Positions 34,901 to 42,339 are shown, numbered from the stretch's first letter. The stretch: 64,000 nucleotides of DNA from Bacteroidaceae bacterium (GCA_017557635.1 JAFYYH010000016.1:1-64000), one strand, 5' to 3'. Program-made: numbers and translations. The notes: generated from the letters alone by a model not told the origin.

Positions 34901-35929
34901 GATCATCTGGTCGATATGCGCTCGTTCATGATTGCGCTCAACGACGAGGGCCGGATTATCACTGCCGTACACAATGACGGCCCGCAGGACGAGCGTCTGG
35001 CTGACCGCGTGAACGCCTGCATGGCGGGCGGTGAGGAGCAGAGTTCGGCCGACGGTCTGTGCCGCGCGCTGCCTCTGGTTCTGACTCTTGACGGTGAGGA
35101 GCAGCAGATAGGTGCCGTAGGATTCCGTCTGGAGCATGAGGCCGATGAGACCTGGCAGATCGTGAAGGGTATGATTGTAAGTTATCTGGCAACGGCCCTG
35201 TACAGCTGCGTGATCCGTTTTGAATCGGGATTCCGCGACATCGAGCAGATAGAGGAGGAGTCGGAGCGCATCAGATATGAGGAGAACCGCCTGCACGTAA
35301 GCAACCTGATACTTGACAACTGTCTGTCAACACTCAAACACGAGACCGTCTGGTATCCCAACAGGATAGTCCAGCTGGTGGAGAGCGGACAGGTGGCCGA
35401 TATGCAGGAACTTGTGGACTATTACCGCGAGATATTCGGCATCCTGAGCCAGTATGCGCTGTCACAGACCAAGGGACAGCTGCTGCACCGTGACGTGTTC
35501 AAGGTCAGTGAGCTGAGTGATGGCTTATCGGCCTATATCAAGAAGGCTAAGACGCGTAACGGATACAACGGCAACGTGAGCATCGGACCATTTGACAAGA
35601 CCGTATCGGCTGACCGTATGATGCTGCAGTATCTGCTGGAGAATCTGCTTGACAGGGGTATGGCCGAGGGTGGTGACATGACGCTTGCAGCTGTGTCGGA
35701 GGGCGGTTTTGTCAAGTTCATGCTGCACCGTAAGTGTGCTGTGCCTGAGGCGGAGGTGCTGGACGGCCTGTTCACACCGCTTATGAACAAGGATAATATG
35801 GCATACGTGCTGTGCCGTCAGATAATACGCGAGCATGACGAGGCGTTCGGACATCCCGGCTGCCGAATCAATGCAGAGAGTACTGAGGATGGTATCCTGA
35901 TATGGTTTACCGTCCCTGAGGTAGTTTAA
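31898..35929 (+). CDS. tandem-fused sensor histidine kinase (DUF5112/DUF5113 type)
   Basis: A 1343-residue membrane sensor. First half: signal peptide (1-24), TPR-like sensor region (25-425), one membrane helix (about 431-450), coiled helix region, then an HATPase_c domain with N-box FMINTLADNARKFTP (about 659-673), G1 DTGVGL and G2 GKGSGFGL (about 729-736). Second half: an internal signal-like stretch ALSLLIILCAGVTARAQ (about 779-795), a short helical sensor region, a membrane helix (about 928-948), a GAF-like region, an H-box STLKHETVWYP with His1148, and a degenerate ATPase. The first-half dimerisation helix (KTCCQVVAECLPYIDRM) has no histidine at the H-box place. The start is GTG, overlapping the upstream stop. 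The response regulator follows 14 bases later. Confidence 0.88.
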   Translation: MNRLRFWLLSALLCLAFCGRAGAQGSGLTAFDLNEKAISYLWNNLDSAEQYARFALDVTRRHSDEHAKAVNTLARIAFMRMDYTQAWELYSSVPSITSNTLEVVASQIGLMRICQRTSDNVSFYQYRNEILLNLRALHEEQEVLSSAQLDRLLSLERSFRMESAQYWFELEQLGQAGREMAYVVPDNRLRDDHDRYLMYTYMHGLGIGIEESDIASYRLRSLDNCLRSATRYNNVRMQALSISAICSLLLEYGTENVLSGVSSDMLSRLNASDVNPELLPTQLALKALQLSASYGGQYEIIECERLLASCYIERGLYQEALGVLGTALDLLNANFRLNSAGRTEQEPLEPYRSDGRIVEEEWMDAMPHGVVPECMASLREQMSLAYSGLNDKLASDYNRTVYLEIQKNIRLDRRYEARTILLKQSNLRLKGMLYAVAAAILLLTVFLLIFHKRIIAANKKYVEMMQRTVALCERILKPAPEGQDTTEWLNSIEIPDLKGVDLAPYLKAALRNADELVGQADRLKQAEKQHYLYRLHAETNKRENLVRKTCCQVVAECLPYIDRMRSEIRHLSEIPAGSPQYEQSLQYVRELAERINQYNDLLSQWIRIRQGVVALNVESFPVQGIFDIVSKGGRSFSQKGVELKVLKSDAIVRADRVLTLFMINTLADNARKFTPAGGKVTVQADQGDDYVEISVTDTGVGLSEADVSQIRDSKVFDPEKIGQGEHQGKGSGFGLMNCKGIIEKYRKSDDLFKVCSFNVESIPGKGSRFSFRLPKGIKRALSLLIILCAGVTARAQEQDSLLITAYNYANQTYICNTQGQFEEALLYADSAFDALNRDYLLNGGSQDMLLSVMDVLVPAETYWLEDGYATDYETVLWLRNEIAVSALAMRDWDVYRYNDDAYLKLFKLYYGEWKIEEDCRELQRTNSNLSISVIIFVLIFITVLLVRYVVHSRHWLKFRSDLQQAIRVVDSISRITAVTDLDNFNAEDVVTRLTDGIFVELDHLVDMRSFMIALNDEGRIITAVHNDGPQDERLADRVNACMAGGEEQSSADGLCRALPLVLTLDGEEQQIGAVGFRLEHEADETWQIVKGMIVSYLATALYSCVIRFESGFRDIEQIEEESERIRYEENRLHVSNLILDNCLSTLKHETVWYPNRIVQLVESGQVADMQELVDYYREIFGILSQYALSQTKGQLLHRDVFKVSELSDGLSAYIKKAKTRNGYNGNVSIGPFDKTVSADRMMLQYLLENLLDRGMAEGGDMTLAAVSEGGFVKFMLHRKCAVPEAEVLDGLFTPLMNKDNMAYVLCRQIIREHDEAFGHPGCRINAESTEDGILIWFTVPEVV

Positions 35930-35943
35930 AATGATTACGACAT

Positions 35944-36663
35944 ATGGAGAAATTCAAGACAATTGTTGTTGAGGATGTGTCACTTGAGCTTAAAGGGACA
36001 CTGTCAATCATCCGTAATGACATCCCCGAGGTGGAGGTTATAGGCACTGCTCAGACCGAGCGTGAGTTCTGGGCCCTGATGGACGGCGGCGCACAGCCTG
36101 ACCTGGTGCTGCTGGACCTGGGATTGGGCGGCTCCACCACAGTAGGCGTTGACATCTGCCGCAAACTCACTCAGAAGGGCGGCGTCAAAGTCCTGATCTT
36201 TACCGGTGAGCTCCTGAACGAGAAACTCTGGGCCGATGTCCTGGACGCCGGAGCGCACGGCATCGTGCTCAAGACCGGCGAACTGCTGACCCGCAACGAG
36301 ATCATGGATGTGATGAGCGGAAAGCGTTACGTGTTCAACCAGCCCATCCTGGAGAAACTGGTGGAGCGTTTCCGTAACGCCGTAACCGATGAGGGACTGC
36401 GTCGCAGCGCCAGCATCGAGTATGAGATTGATGAGTATGACGAGCGTTTCCTGCGTCATCTGGCGCTTGGCTACACCAAGGATATGATAAGCGAGCTGCA
36501 CACCATGCCCTTCAGCACCAAGTCACTTGAGAAACGTCAGGCCGACCTGATAGCACGCCTGTTCCCCGAGGGCGAGCAGCGCGGCGTAAACGTTACACGT
36601 CTGGTGGTTCGTGCCATCGAACTCCACATAATTGATCCGTCAAATCTTGAGGCCGATGAATAA
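35944..36663 (+). CDS. response regulator with C-terminal DNA-binding-like domain
   Basis: A 239-residue regulator. The receiver domain (1-125) has the acidic pair E10/D11, phospho-acceptor Asp58 in LVLLDLG, Thr87 in IFTG and Lys110 in IVLK. The C-terminal domain (about 155-235) is a helical, LuxR-like output region (LRHLALGYTKDMISEL, then TKSLEKRQADLI), placed by recall near DUF5932 families. It is the obvious partner of the fused kinase. Its last bases overlap the start of the downstream membrane gene (ATGAATAA), so all four genes are one operon. Confidence 0.9.
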   Translation: MEKFKTIVVEDVSLELKGTLSIIRNDIPEVEVIGTAQTEREFWALMDGGAQPDLVLLDLGLGGSTTVGVDICRKLTQKGGVKVLIFTGELLNEKLWADVLDAGAHGIVLKTGELLTRNEIMDVMSGKRYVFNQPILEKLVERFRNAVTDEGLRRSASIEYEIDEYDERFLRHLALGYTKDMISELHTMPFSTKSLEKRQADLIARLFPEGEQRGVNVTRLVVRAIELHIIDPSNLEADE

Positions 36664-37393
36664 GCGTTTTACAGGCTGGCTGCATCCTGCGGTAATCTAT
36701 CTGATTCTGCTCATCCTGGTTATCGTAGTATCCTGGATAGGCAGCATCGTGGAGATAAGCAGGGTAGGCGGCAACGGCGAACTGGCGCTCCGCAGCGTGC
36801 TGGGAGTACCCGGCCTGCGCTGGGCTGTCCGCACCGCCGCAACATGCCTGGGTAACGCTCCCGTGGGCAACGCGCTGATGCTCTTCATAGCAATCGGAGC
36901 GGGTAGGGGCAGCGGTCTGTTCCGCGCTCTCTCACGCATTCGCAGCCTCTCGCCGAAGGAGAGCACCGCTTTCTACATCAGCATGGTGGTGCTGGCCATT
37001 TTCATTTTCCTGATTGTGCTGGGCGTTTATGCCGGCAGCCATCTGCTATTGGGTATAACAGGGTCTTTGAAAGGCAGTCCGCTGTACGACGGATTCATGT
37101 TCCTTGTGATGCTGGGCATCGGCCTACCGTCACTTGTGTACGGCCTCTCAACCGAGACCTTCCGGACTGTAGGTGACTGCGTGGATGCATTCTGCACCAT
37201 ACTGCCTCCGTTCGCCCATTTCCTGGTCACTATGCTCGTGGCCGCACAGCTCCTGCAGACGTTGGAGTATACCAATATTGATGCTCTTCTGGGCATATCA
37301 GCGGGCGCCATGCGTATCATTTCCTTCGTGGTTTATTGGCTCCCTCTGCCTATTATTTTGGTATGGTGTCAAAAATCGCGGAAAGAGGTTTGA
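36656..37393 (+). CDS. short AbgT-like integral membrane protein
   Basis: A 245-residue protein with six or seven hydrophobic helices. LHPAVIYLILLILVIVVSW at the N-terminus and the block LGVPGLRWAVRTAATCLGNA followed by IAIGAGRGSGL resemble the N-terminal part of AbgT-family (p-aminobenzoyl-glutamate type) transporters, which are normally about 500 residues. Half the usual length, it either is a truncated derivative or a separate short family. The ATG at 36656 is favoured over 36632 because it gives the MNKRFTGWLHP start and the usual 8-base overlap. It is the last gene of the sensor operon and could be its target or an accessory sensor. Confidence 0.7.
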   Translation: MNKRFTGWLHPAVIYLILLILVIVVSWIGSIVEISRVGGNGELALRSVLGVPGLRWAVRTAATCLGNAPVGNALMLFIAIGAGRGSGLFRALSRIRSLSPKESTAFYISMVVLAIFIFLIVLGVYAGSHLLLGITGSLKGSPLYDGFMFLVMLGIGLPSLVYGLSTETFRTVGDCVDAFCTILPPFAHFLVTMLVAAQLLQTLEYTNIDALLGISAGAMRIISFVVYWLPLPIILVWCQKSRKEV

Positions 37394-37419
37394 AATGTAG
37401 AATTATTCAACTAATTTTG
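37389..37419 (+). promoter_or_regulatory. orphan consensus promoter
   Basis: TTTG (37389-37392), 19 bases, TAATTTTG (37412-37419): a full consensus match overlapping the end of the AbgT-like gene. The nearest product downstream is either the small hairpin RNA at 37425-37495 or tRNA-Arg 170 bases away. Confidence 0.6.
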
Positions 37420-37424
37420 CACCC

Positions 37425-37495
37425 GCAAACTGGTTCGGTTAACTTCGTTGACCTCACCACGCCACGACAAAGCGAGCAAGCTCGCTTGATTCTTT
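37425..37495 (+). ncRNA. candidate small RNA upstream of tRNA-Arg
   Basis: About 70 bases between a consensus promoter and the hairpin AAGCGAGC-AA-GCTCGCTT-GATTCTTT. It includes GGTTAAC-TTC-GTTGACC (37437-37453), a second dyad. The T run after the hairpin is weak, so read-through into tRNA-Arg is possible. No coding frame fits. Confidence 0.35.
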
Positions 37496-37588
37496 CAAAT
37501 TAACGTGAAAAATGAACAAGTTCCTTTTTCCCGCCAATTCGAAAGAATACAAAGGAACAAGTTCCTTTGTTCGTTTGGCTCAAGGTTT

Positions 37589-37662
37589 GGTTCCGTAGCT
37601 CAGCTGGATAGAGCAACAGCCTTCTAAGCTGTGGGTCTTGGGTTCGAATCCCAACGGAATCA
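37589..37662 (+). tRNA. tRNA-Arg (anticodon TCT)
   Basis: A 74-nt cloverleaf: acceptor GGTTCCG/CGGAATC (one G-T wobble), D-arm GCTC/GAGC, anticodon stem ACAGC/GCTGT around CTTCTAA (anticodon TCT), T-arm TTGGG TTCGAAT CCCAA. The discriminator is A, no CCA encoded. Its 3' end is duplicated 209 bases downstream and again, inverted, in between. The 20-base palindrome CAAAGGAACAAGTTCCTTTG (37551-37570) precedes it. Confidence 0.95.
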
Positions 37663-37872
37663 CAAAGCCAAAAGTGCCCTGGATGTCAATCCGGGGCATT
37701 TTCGTCTCCATGACTCCGTTGGGATAAAGCCAAAGGATTTATACCGGCGGAGTCATGGAGACGAAATGAGAGCCCACGTAGTGGGATCTGTACTTTTGGC
37801 TTTGTGAAAATTAGCCCCCGCAGGGGGCGGGATGCGTCAAAACGTAGTTTTGGCGAATTTCAACGGAATCAC
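37645..37872. repeat. 209-bp hairpin element bounded by copies of the tRNA-Arg 3' end
   Basis: A 19-bp direct repeat, CGAATCCCAACGGAATCAC in the tRNA (37645-37663) and the same with two changes at 37854-37872, bounds a non-coding stretch. Inside, CACAAAGCCAAAAGT (37661-37675) pairs with ACTTTTGGCTTTGTG (37792-37806), and a 21/22-bp arm at 37697-37718 pairs with 37748-37768. The sequence 37712-37725 is an inverted copy of the tRNA segment ATCCCAACGGAATCA (13 of 14). Two further hairpins (GCCCCC-GCA-GGGGGC at 37814 and CAAAACG-TA-GTTTTG) lie near the right end. No gene is present. Confidence 0.8.
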
Positions 37873-37877
37873 CGAGA

Positions 37878-37914
37878 AAGTGCCTCAGAAGTTCCTCTGA
37901 GGCACTTGTTTTTT
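37878..37914 (+). terminator. terminator after the tRNA-Arg element
   Basis: AAGTGCCTCAGA-AGTTCC-TCTGAGGCACTT followed by GTTTTTTT: a perfect 12-bp stem with a T run. A weaker look-alike with AAAAGTGCCC/GGGGCATTTT follows the true tRNA at 37670-37702. Confidence 0.9.
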
Positions 37915-37916
37915 TG

Positions 37917-37941
37917 AGACAAACGGAACCGTCCCCTTTGT
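37917..37941. repeat. REP-like half element
   Basis: GACAAACGGAACCGTCCCCTTTGTC carries the ACCGTCCCC core of the REP-like family in a single arm, with GACAAA/TTTGTC at its edges. No matching second arm is present. Confidence 0.5.
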
Positions 37942-38012
37942 CACATGGTGATTTGCATTTAAACTAAATTTTTTGTTATTTTGTGACACCTAATCCTTTT
38001 CTAACCTTTAAG

Positions 38013-39074
38013 ATGAAAAAACCCAAATTTCTTTTGTTCATGCTGATGTGCGCAGCTGCATCATGCTCTGCACCGCAATATGATGATAGCAACCTGTTTG
38101 AATGGTCTCATGGGAAGGTTATTGCCAAACCTGAACACACAAGTTCATACGTTAACAGTGATGACAGATGGATTGATTCATTGGGCTTCAAGGTTACCGA
38201 TTTCAAGGCTTATCCCATCAGCTCTCAAAACAATAAATATCACTGTACGGTCAGGATAGAAGGTCTTCAGGAAAAAGTTGAGGAAGACCGTTTTGAACAG
38301 ATTACCATCGTAGATTCCAAAGGTAAGGAGCTGTTCAGGGATTATGATGAGATGTTCGGTGGAACATTTCTTCTAAGGGGTGACCAGAATCGTGACATTT
38401 ATTTTGAGAAGATAGATCTGGACGATAACAGTTTTGCCCTGTTTTTTGGTAAATGGTTCTTCTCATGCTGTCCGCAGGAACCCGGAGATATGATGATTAT
38501 TGTGGTCAGCAAGAACAGGGCGACATTGGTTTACAATGGTCCTGCTTGCGTCATAGCTCCTGTAGATTTCAAATCGGATAACTTCTCAATTGAATTTGTT
38601 GATAACGCAATAGGGCTATATGATGAAGAGAGAGGGTTCATCTTTACACCCGAAAGGCTGGCCCGCCACACCGTATACAGAATCTACAAGGAGGGTAACA
38701 TGCTCAAGTTTATGAGTCGGGAGCCAACGTCATATAATGCATCGGGAGACATTTTGAGGTTCTATAGAGGGTATCAGACTGAGTTTAAGAAGGTTGATTC
38801 TCTGATGACAGTGTATTGCACCCCGGAACTCAAGGATTGTTTATTGGAGACAATAAACACCTCTGGCTATGACTTTGCCACCAACGGTTATGCGGACATA
38901 TACCCGGAGTCTTTCAGGGTAGTTAAAAGGGGAGACAAGTATGTGGTGTCGTTTGAGTATAAGAAATGGCCCGTCAGTAACGAGCCCGGAAAAGACTCGA
39001 TATATGTAAAGGTCAATAAGGATAACAAGATTTCCCAGATAATTAGACCGTCCGATAATTATATAGTCCCGTAA
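38013..39074 (+). CDS. lipoprotein of unknown function
   Basis: A 353-residue protein with a lipoprotein signal (MCAAASC, Cys about 19). The ATG at 38013 gives the expected KKPK start. The N-terminal part is a beta-rich domain (about 30-230). The last 110 residues (RFYRGYQTEFKKVDSLMTVY onward) have the outline of a DUF3828-like domain. I do not recognise the whole protein. Codons use more A/T in third positions than the operons on both sides, as do the next two genes. It is first of three lipoprotein genes with gaps of 6 and 7 bases, so probably one transcript. Confidence 0.75.
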   Translation: MKKPKFLLFMLMCAAASCSAPQYDDSNLFEWSHGKVIAKPEHTSSYVNSDDRWIDSLGFKVTDFKAYPISSQNNKYHCTVRIEGLQEKVEEDRFEQITIVDSKGKELFRDYDEMFGGTFLLRGDQNRDIYFEKIDLDDNSFALFFGKWFFSCCPQEPGDMMIIVVSKNRATLVYNGPACVIAPVDFKSDNFSIEFVDNAIGLYDEERGFIFTPERLARHTVYRIYKEGNMLKFMSREPTSYNASGDILRFYRGYQTEFKKVDSLMTVYCTPELKDCLLETINTSGYDFATNGYADIYPESFRVVKRGDKYVVSFEYKKWPVSNEPGKDSIYVKVNKDNKISQIIRPSDNYIVP

Positions 39075-39080
39075 TCATTT

Positions 39081-40187
39081 ATGCGAAAGATTATCTGTTT
39101 GCTGGCAGGTGCACTGTTGTTTGTGTCTTGCCAAAACTCCGGGAGCAAACTGTTGATGGACGTGACAGAGGTTGATTACCTTGACAAGTCCGAGTTTGAG
39201 ATGGAGGGTAGGGAGATTGCCGTTGAGGCGATAGGAATAGACGACATCATGTTCTGCGACTCTTTCCTTGTGGCTTTCACCGAAGATCCGCAAGGTCTTT
39301 TCAAGGTGTATGACCCTGAAACAGGCAAGGAAACGGCCAGTTTCGGCTATCTGGGAAGAGCCAAGAACGAATTCACATATCCCCAATTCCTGAACTATGT
39401 GCAATACAGGAGAGAGGGGAAGACCATTATCCCGATAGTGGACAGCAGACATCTTTTTGTTGAGTTGGACCTGACCAATTCCATCAGTAGCGGATCGGCC
39501 GTAGTGGAAAAGACTGAGTTGTACTTACATGACGGATTGGACGAGGGCTCTTTCTCAATTTTGGACAATGATTTGTCAAAACTGTTTTTGGCATCGGTCG
39601 CAACACATGATTATGAGACGGATGAATGGAATGTTCCGACATTCAGTATCATAAGCAATGGTGAGACTCGTGAGATTCCGGTCTTTTCAGAGATGACCGA
39701 AGCTACTGACGAAGGCTATTATATCGCGACCTATTCGGGCCTTTTATACAAACATCCCGCCAGGAATCTGTATGCATACACCCTTGAGAGCAGGGATTAC
39801 ATCCTCTATTTTGACCTGGATAATGACAGACGTTTTGCCATACATCAAAAAGGCGCGAGCACTTTTGACGACAAGTATCCCAAGTACGACTATGAATACG
39901 GCAGGATGACGTTTACCAATTCAACACCGACCAATGATTTCATCATTACGAATTATTGCGGAGGTTCATTCTTACAGGAAGGTAAGGAAGATGGGAATTA
40001 CTACACCGAGTTTGTCCTGTTTGACTGGGAGGGCCGATATCTGTGCGGCATAAAAGTAAAACTGAATATATGCAGGGGCGCGTATGATGAGGAGAACCAT
40101 ATTCTGTATGGCCTGGATCGTGTAACTGAAAAACTGTATGAGTTTGATTTCAATCCGATAGTTGATTATATAAAGAAGAACCATTAA
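39081..40187 (+). CDS. BF3164-like beta-propeller lipoprotein
   Basis: A 368-residue lipoprotein (LLFVSC, Cys17). The body reads as a six-bladed beta-propeller of the BF3164/TolB-like_3 type common in Bacteroidota: DSFLVAFTEDPQGLFKVYDPETG and SFGYLGRAKNEFTYPQF are the typical first-blade phrases (a diagnostic G-x-GPxE-like loop is replaced by GRAKNEF). Binding or sensing of a surface ligand is a guess. It is the middle gene of the lipoprotein trio and, like its neighbours, AT-richer than the surroundings. Confidence 0.8.
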   Translation: MRKIICLLAGALLFVSCQNSGSKLLMDVTEVDYLDKSEFEMEGREIAVEAIGIDDIMFCDSFLVAFTEDPQGLFKVYDPETGKETASFGYLGRAKNEFTYPQFLNYVQYRREGKTIIPIVDSRHLFVELDLTNSISSGSAVVEKTELYLHDGLDEGSFSILDNDLSKLFLASVATHDYETDEWNVPTFSIISNGETREIPVFSEMTEATDEGYYIATYSGLLYKHPARNLYAYTLESRDYILYFDLDNDRRFAIHQKGASTFDDKYPKYDYEYGRMTFTNSTPTNDFIITNYCGGSFLQEGKEDGNYYTEFVLFDWEGRYLCGIKVKLNICRGAYDEENHILYGLDRVTEKLYEFDFNPIVDYIKKNH

Positions 40188-40194
40188 TGTTTCC

Positions 40195-42192
40195 ATGATG
40201 AAAAAAGCCTTTTTGCCGGTTATTTTTGCAGCTCTTTTTGCGGCCTGTACCACTACCGCCGCGAAAGAACAGTCCAAAGTCCTGACTTACGCATCAAACA
40301 CCCATGGTTTTGAGAGAATCGTTGAGGTGACTGATGTTGAGTATACCGATACTGCAACTATCCTGACTTTCTTTTTTAAGAATCGCCTGATGCCGGGCAC
40401 CATATGTATTCTGCCGCAGACATACCTGTCCGATGAGCAGGACCGCCATTATAAGGCCCTGTTCGGGGTTGAGCATCCACTGGGCGAGTATTTCTTCCCG
40501 GATAAGGATGGGACTTATTTCCATGTGGGATTCGAACCTTTGGCAGCCGGCGTGCAGATATTCGATATGATAGAGGGTAAAGCCAGCAGTGATTTCCAGA
40601 TTATGGGTATTCATGCCCCTTCATACAAACCCGCTAAGCCTGAGTTCAGCCAGGAGGAGATTGAGGAGGCCCGGAAGATTCGGAGCGCTATCTTCAATAA
40701 GGGAGTTGTCTGTCTGCGTGGTACTATCCAGGGTTATGACCGCAGCCATAATTATCGGACCTTCCAGTTGCTTTATTCCGACTATTTCCGGGATGATAAT
40801 AATACAACTTCTACTATCGCCTTGGAAATTGATTCCTTAGGCCATTTTGAGACATCGTTTGATGTTAATCACGCTATCGGCGCATCGATTATCGACCAAA
40901 GGAATACATGGCATTCATTCATTGCCCTGGCCGGTGATACGCTTGATGTCGTTTTCATGGAGGACGGCTCAACAAAGTATTCGTTGTCCGATGGGCGTGA
41001 GTATCCGTTGGATAGATACAACCGTCTGTCCCAGAACATAAATACCGTTGATGGCTGGACAATCCAATTTGATAAGTCCATGAATCTGTCAAAGGCTCTG
41101 GACTACGCACGCCTGTGGAAGACTCTTGGCCTGGAGTTTGTTGATTACCTTACCGCCAAATATGGTTTTACGGCATTTGAATATGAATTTGCCCGTATAA
41201 TGGCCGATCAGGAAGCCTTTGAAGCATATGTTGATTATAGGTTGGATGCCCAGGAGATGTTGTTCACTGAAGGTGATTTCTATAGCAGAGGCAAGGGCTT
41301 CTTGGGTAAACTTCTGTCGCTTGGCATCGACCGCAAACTGACCAAGCCTGATGCATTGGAGTTTTTGTCCGGTTTTTCGGCTAATGATACTCTTATGGTG
41401 ATTTTGCCGGTGGAGTGGGCTCTGTTCAACAGGTATAAGTATGACCAGCCTTTCTTTGCACCGGCTGTGGTGACTGCCGATGATCAACCGAATGCTGTCT
41501 TTAAATACGCATGGCAGGCGTATCTGACGGATTCCACGCATCTGGTCAATGACATGAAACTGTTTGGCCTGGATGAACCGTCACTGCTGGGTAAGATATG
41601 CGTATTGCAGGATATGACACGCCATCTTGATTCACTCAAGACGTTAGTCTCTGCTGAGGGTGGAACTAATCCCGATGCTGTGCTCATGTCATACCTGTCA
41701 AAGATGAAGGAGCTTATTAATGACGACAATCTTGCCGCTCTGGCAGACCTTATCTATAAGGATTTCATCCGAACCAAAACACCTTACTGGGATCTGCCCG
41801 ACTGCCGTGGCACAGAAGTACTTAAGAGCATCCTGGCCAAATATCCCGACAAGTATGTCTATCTTGATTTCTGGTCAACCGGATGCGGCCCCTGCATGGC
41901 GGATATAAAGAATCTGTACCAAAACAACCGCAAGCTCATGACAGATGACCATGACAAATTCGTGATGGTATTCATAACTGATGATCCCACCTATGCATAC
42001 GAGCCGTTCCGCCAGGAGTGGCTTGAAGGAGCCCAGAGCTATAAGGTATCCAAGGATGATTTCAACGCTATGGCCGGCCTGTTCAACTTCTCGGCCATAC
42101 CTCATCATGAGCTCATTACTCCCGACGGTCGCGCGGTAAGTGCCGTTCCGCCGATGCTCACAGTAAATCCCGAAAATCCGGAAGGTAAATAA
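40195..42192 (+). CDS. TlpA-like thioredoxin-fold lipoprotein
   Basis: A 665-residue lipoprotein (LFAACTTT, Cys18). The C-terminal about 135 residues form a TlpA/ResA thioredoxin domain with active site WSTGCGPC (Cys564, Cys567), suited to thiol-disulfide exchange outside the cytoplasm. The N-terminal 500 residues hold a beta-barrel-like domain (about 165-270) and a helical region (about 290-510) as in other Bacteroidota TlpA lipoproteins. An alternative start is the next codon (40198). It is third in the lipoprotein trio; the dsbD gene at the end of the window could be a source of electrons, an inference from pathway knowledge. Confidence 0.88.
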   Translation: MMKKAFLPVIFAALFAACTTTAAKEQSKVLTYASNTHGFERIVEVTDVEYTDTATILTFFFKNRLMPGTICILPQTYLSDEQDRHYKALFGVEHPLGEYFFPDKDGTYFHVGFEPLAAGVQIFDMIEGKASSDFQIMGIHAPSYKPAKPEFSQEEIEEARKIRSAIFNKGVVCLRGTIQGYDRSHNYRTFQLLYSDYFRDDNNTTSTIALEIDSLGHFETSFDVNHAIGASIIDQRNTWHSFIALAGDTLDVVFMEDGSTKYSLSDGREYPLDRYNRLSQNINTVDGWTIQFDKSMNLSKALDYARLWKTLGLEFVDYLTAKYGFTAFEYEFARIMADQEAFEAYVDYRLDAQEMLFTEGDFYSRGKGFLGKLLSLGIDRKLTKPDALEFLSGFSANDTLMVILPVEWALFNRYKYDQPFFAPAVVTADDQPNAVFKYAWQAYLTDSTHLVNDMKLFGLDEPSLLGKICVLQDMTRHLDSLKTLVSAEGGTNPDAVLMSYLSKMKELINDDNLAALADLIYKDFIRTKTPYWDLPDCRGTEVLKSILAKYPDKYVYLDFWSTGCGPCMADIKNLYQNNRKLMTDDHDKFVMVFITDDPTYAYEPFRQEWLEGAQSYKVSKDDFNAMAGLFNFSAIPHHELITPDGRAVSAVPPMLTVNPENPEGK

Positions 42193-42210
42193 GTTCCACC
42201 CGGGACAAGT

Positions 42211-42268
42211 CCATTGGGGACGGTTCTCTTTGGCCCTTTTTGGTGCCAAAGAGAACCGTCCCCAATGG
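42211..42268. repeat. 58-bp perfect REP-like hairpin, left copy
   Basis: Arms of 24 bp (CCATTGGGGACGGTTCTCTT plus TGGC, and its exact complement) enclose a 10-base loop CCTTTTTGGT. The same arms and loop recur at 44696-44753 on the far side of the BlaI/M56 pair. It begins 18 bases after the TlpA lipoprotein stop. Confidence 0.9.
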
Positions 42269-42328
42269 CACTGTATGTTTATTTTTACAACTTAAGTATA
42301 AATAATTGTCAAAATGTTTTGTTGTTTT

Positions 42329-42339
42329 TACAAAATGTA
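42329..42339. promoter_or_regulatory. candidate BlaI-type operator
   Basis: TACA-AAA-TGTA is a dyad of the TACA/TGTA kind bound by BlaI/MecI repressors, though here with a 3-base centre where the mec/bla boxes have 2. It lies 39 bases before the regulator's ATG, next to a near-consensus box TTTATTTG (42341-42348), so binding would block transcription. Confidence 0.4.

Noticed and set aside
34034..35296. 420-codon open frame on the minus strand
   Set aside because: It lies wholly antisense to the sensor kinase, has no promoter or recognisable motif, and arises from the GC-biased codon use of the real gene.
37645..37872. Integron attC site
   Set aside because: Nested arms are attC-like in outline, but no integrase or core-site pair is present and the arms derive from the tRNA 3' end.
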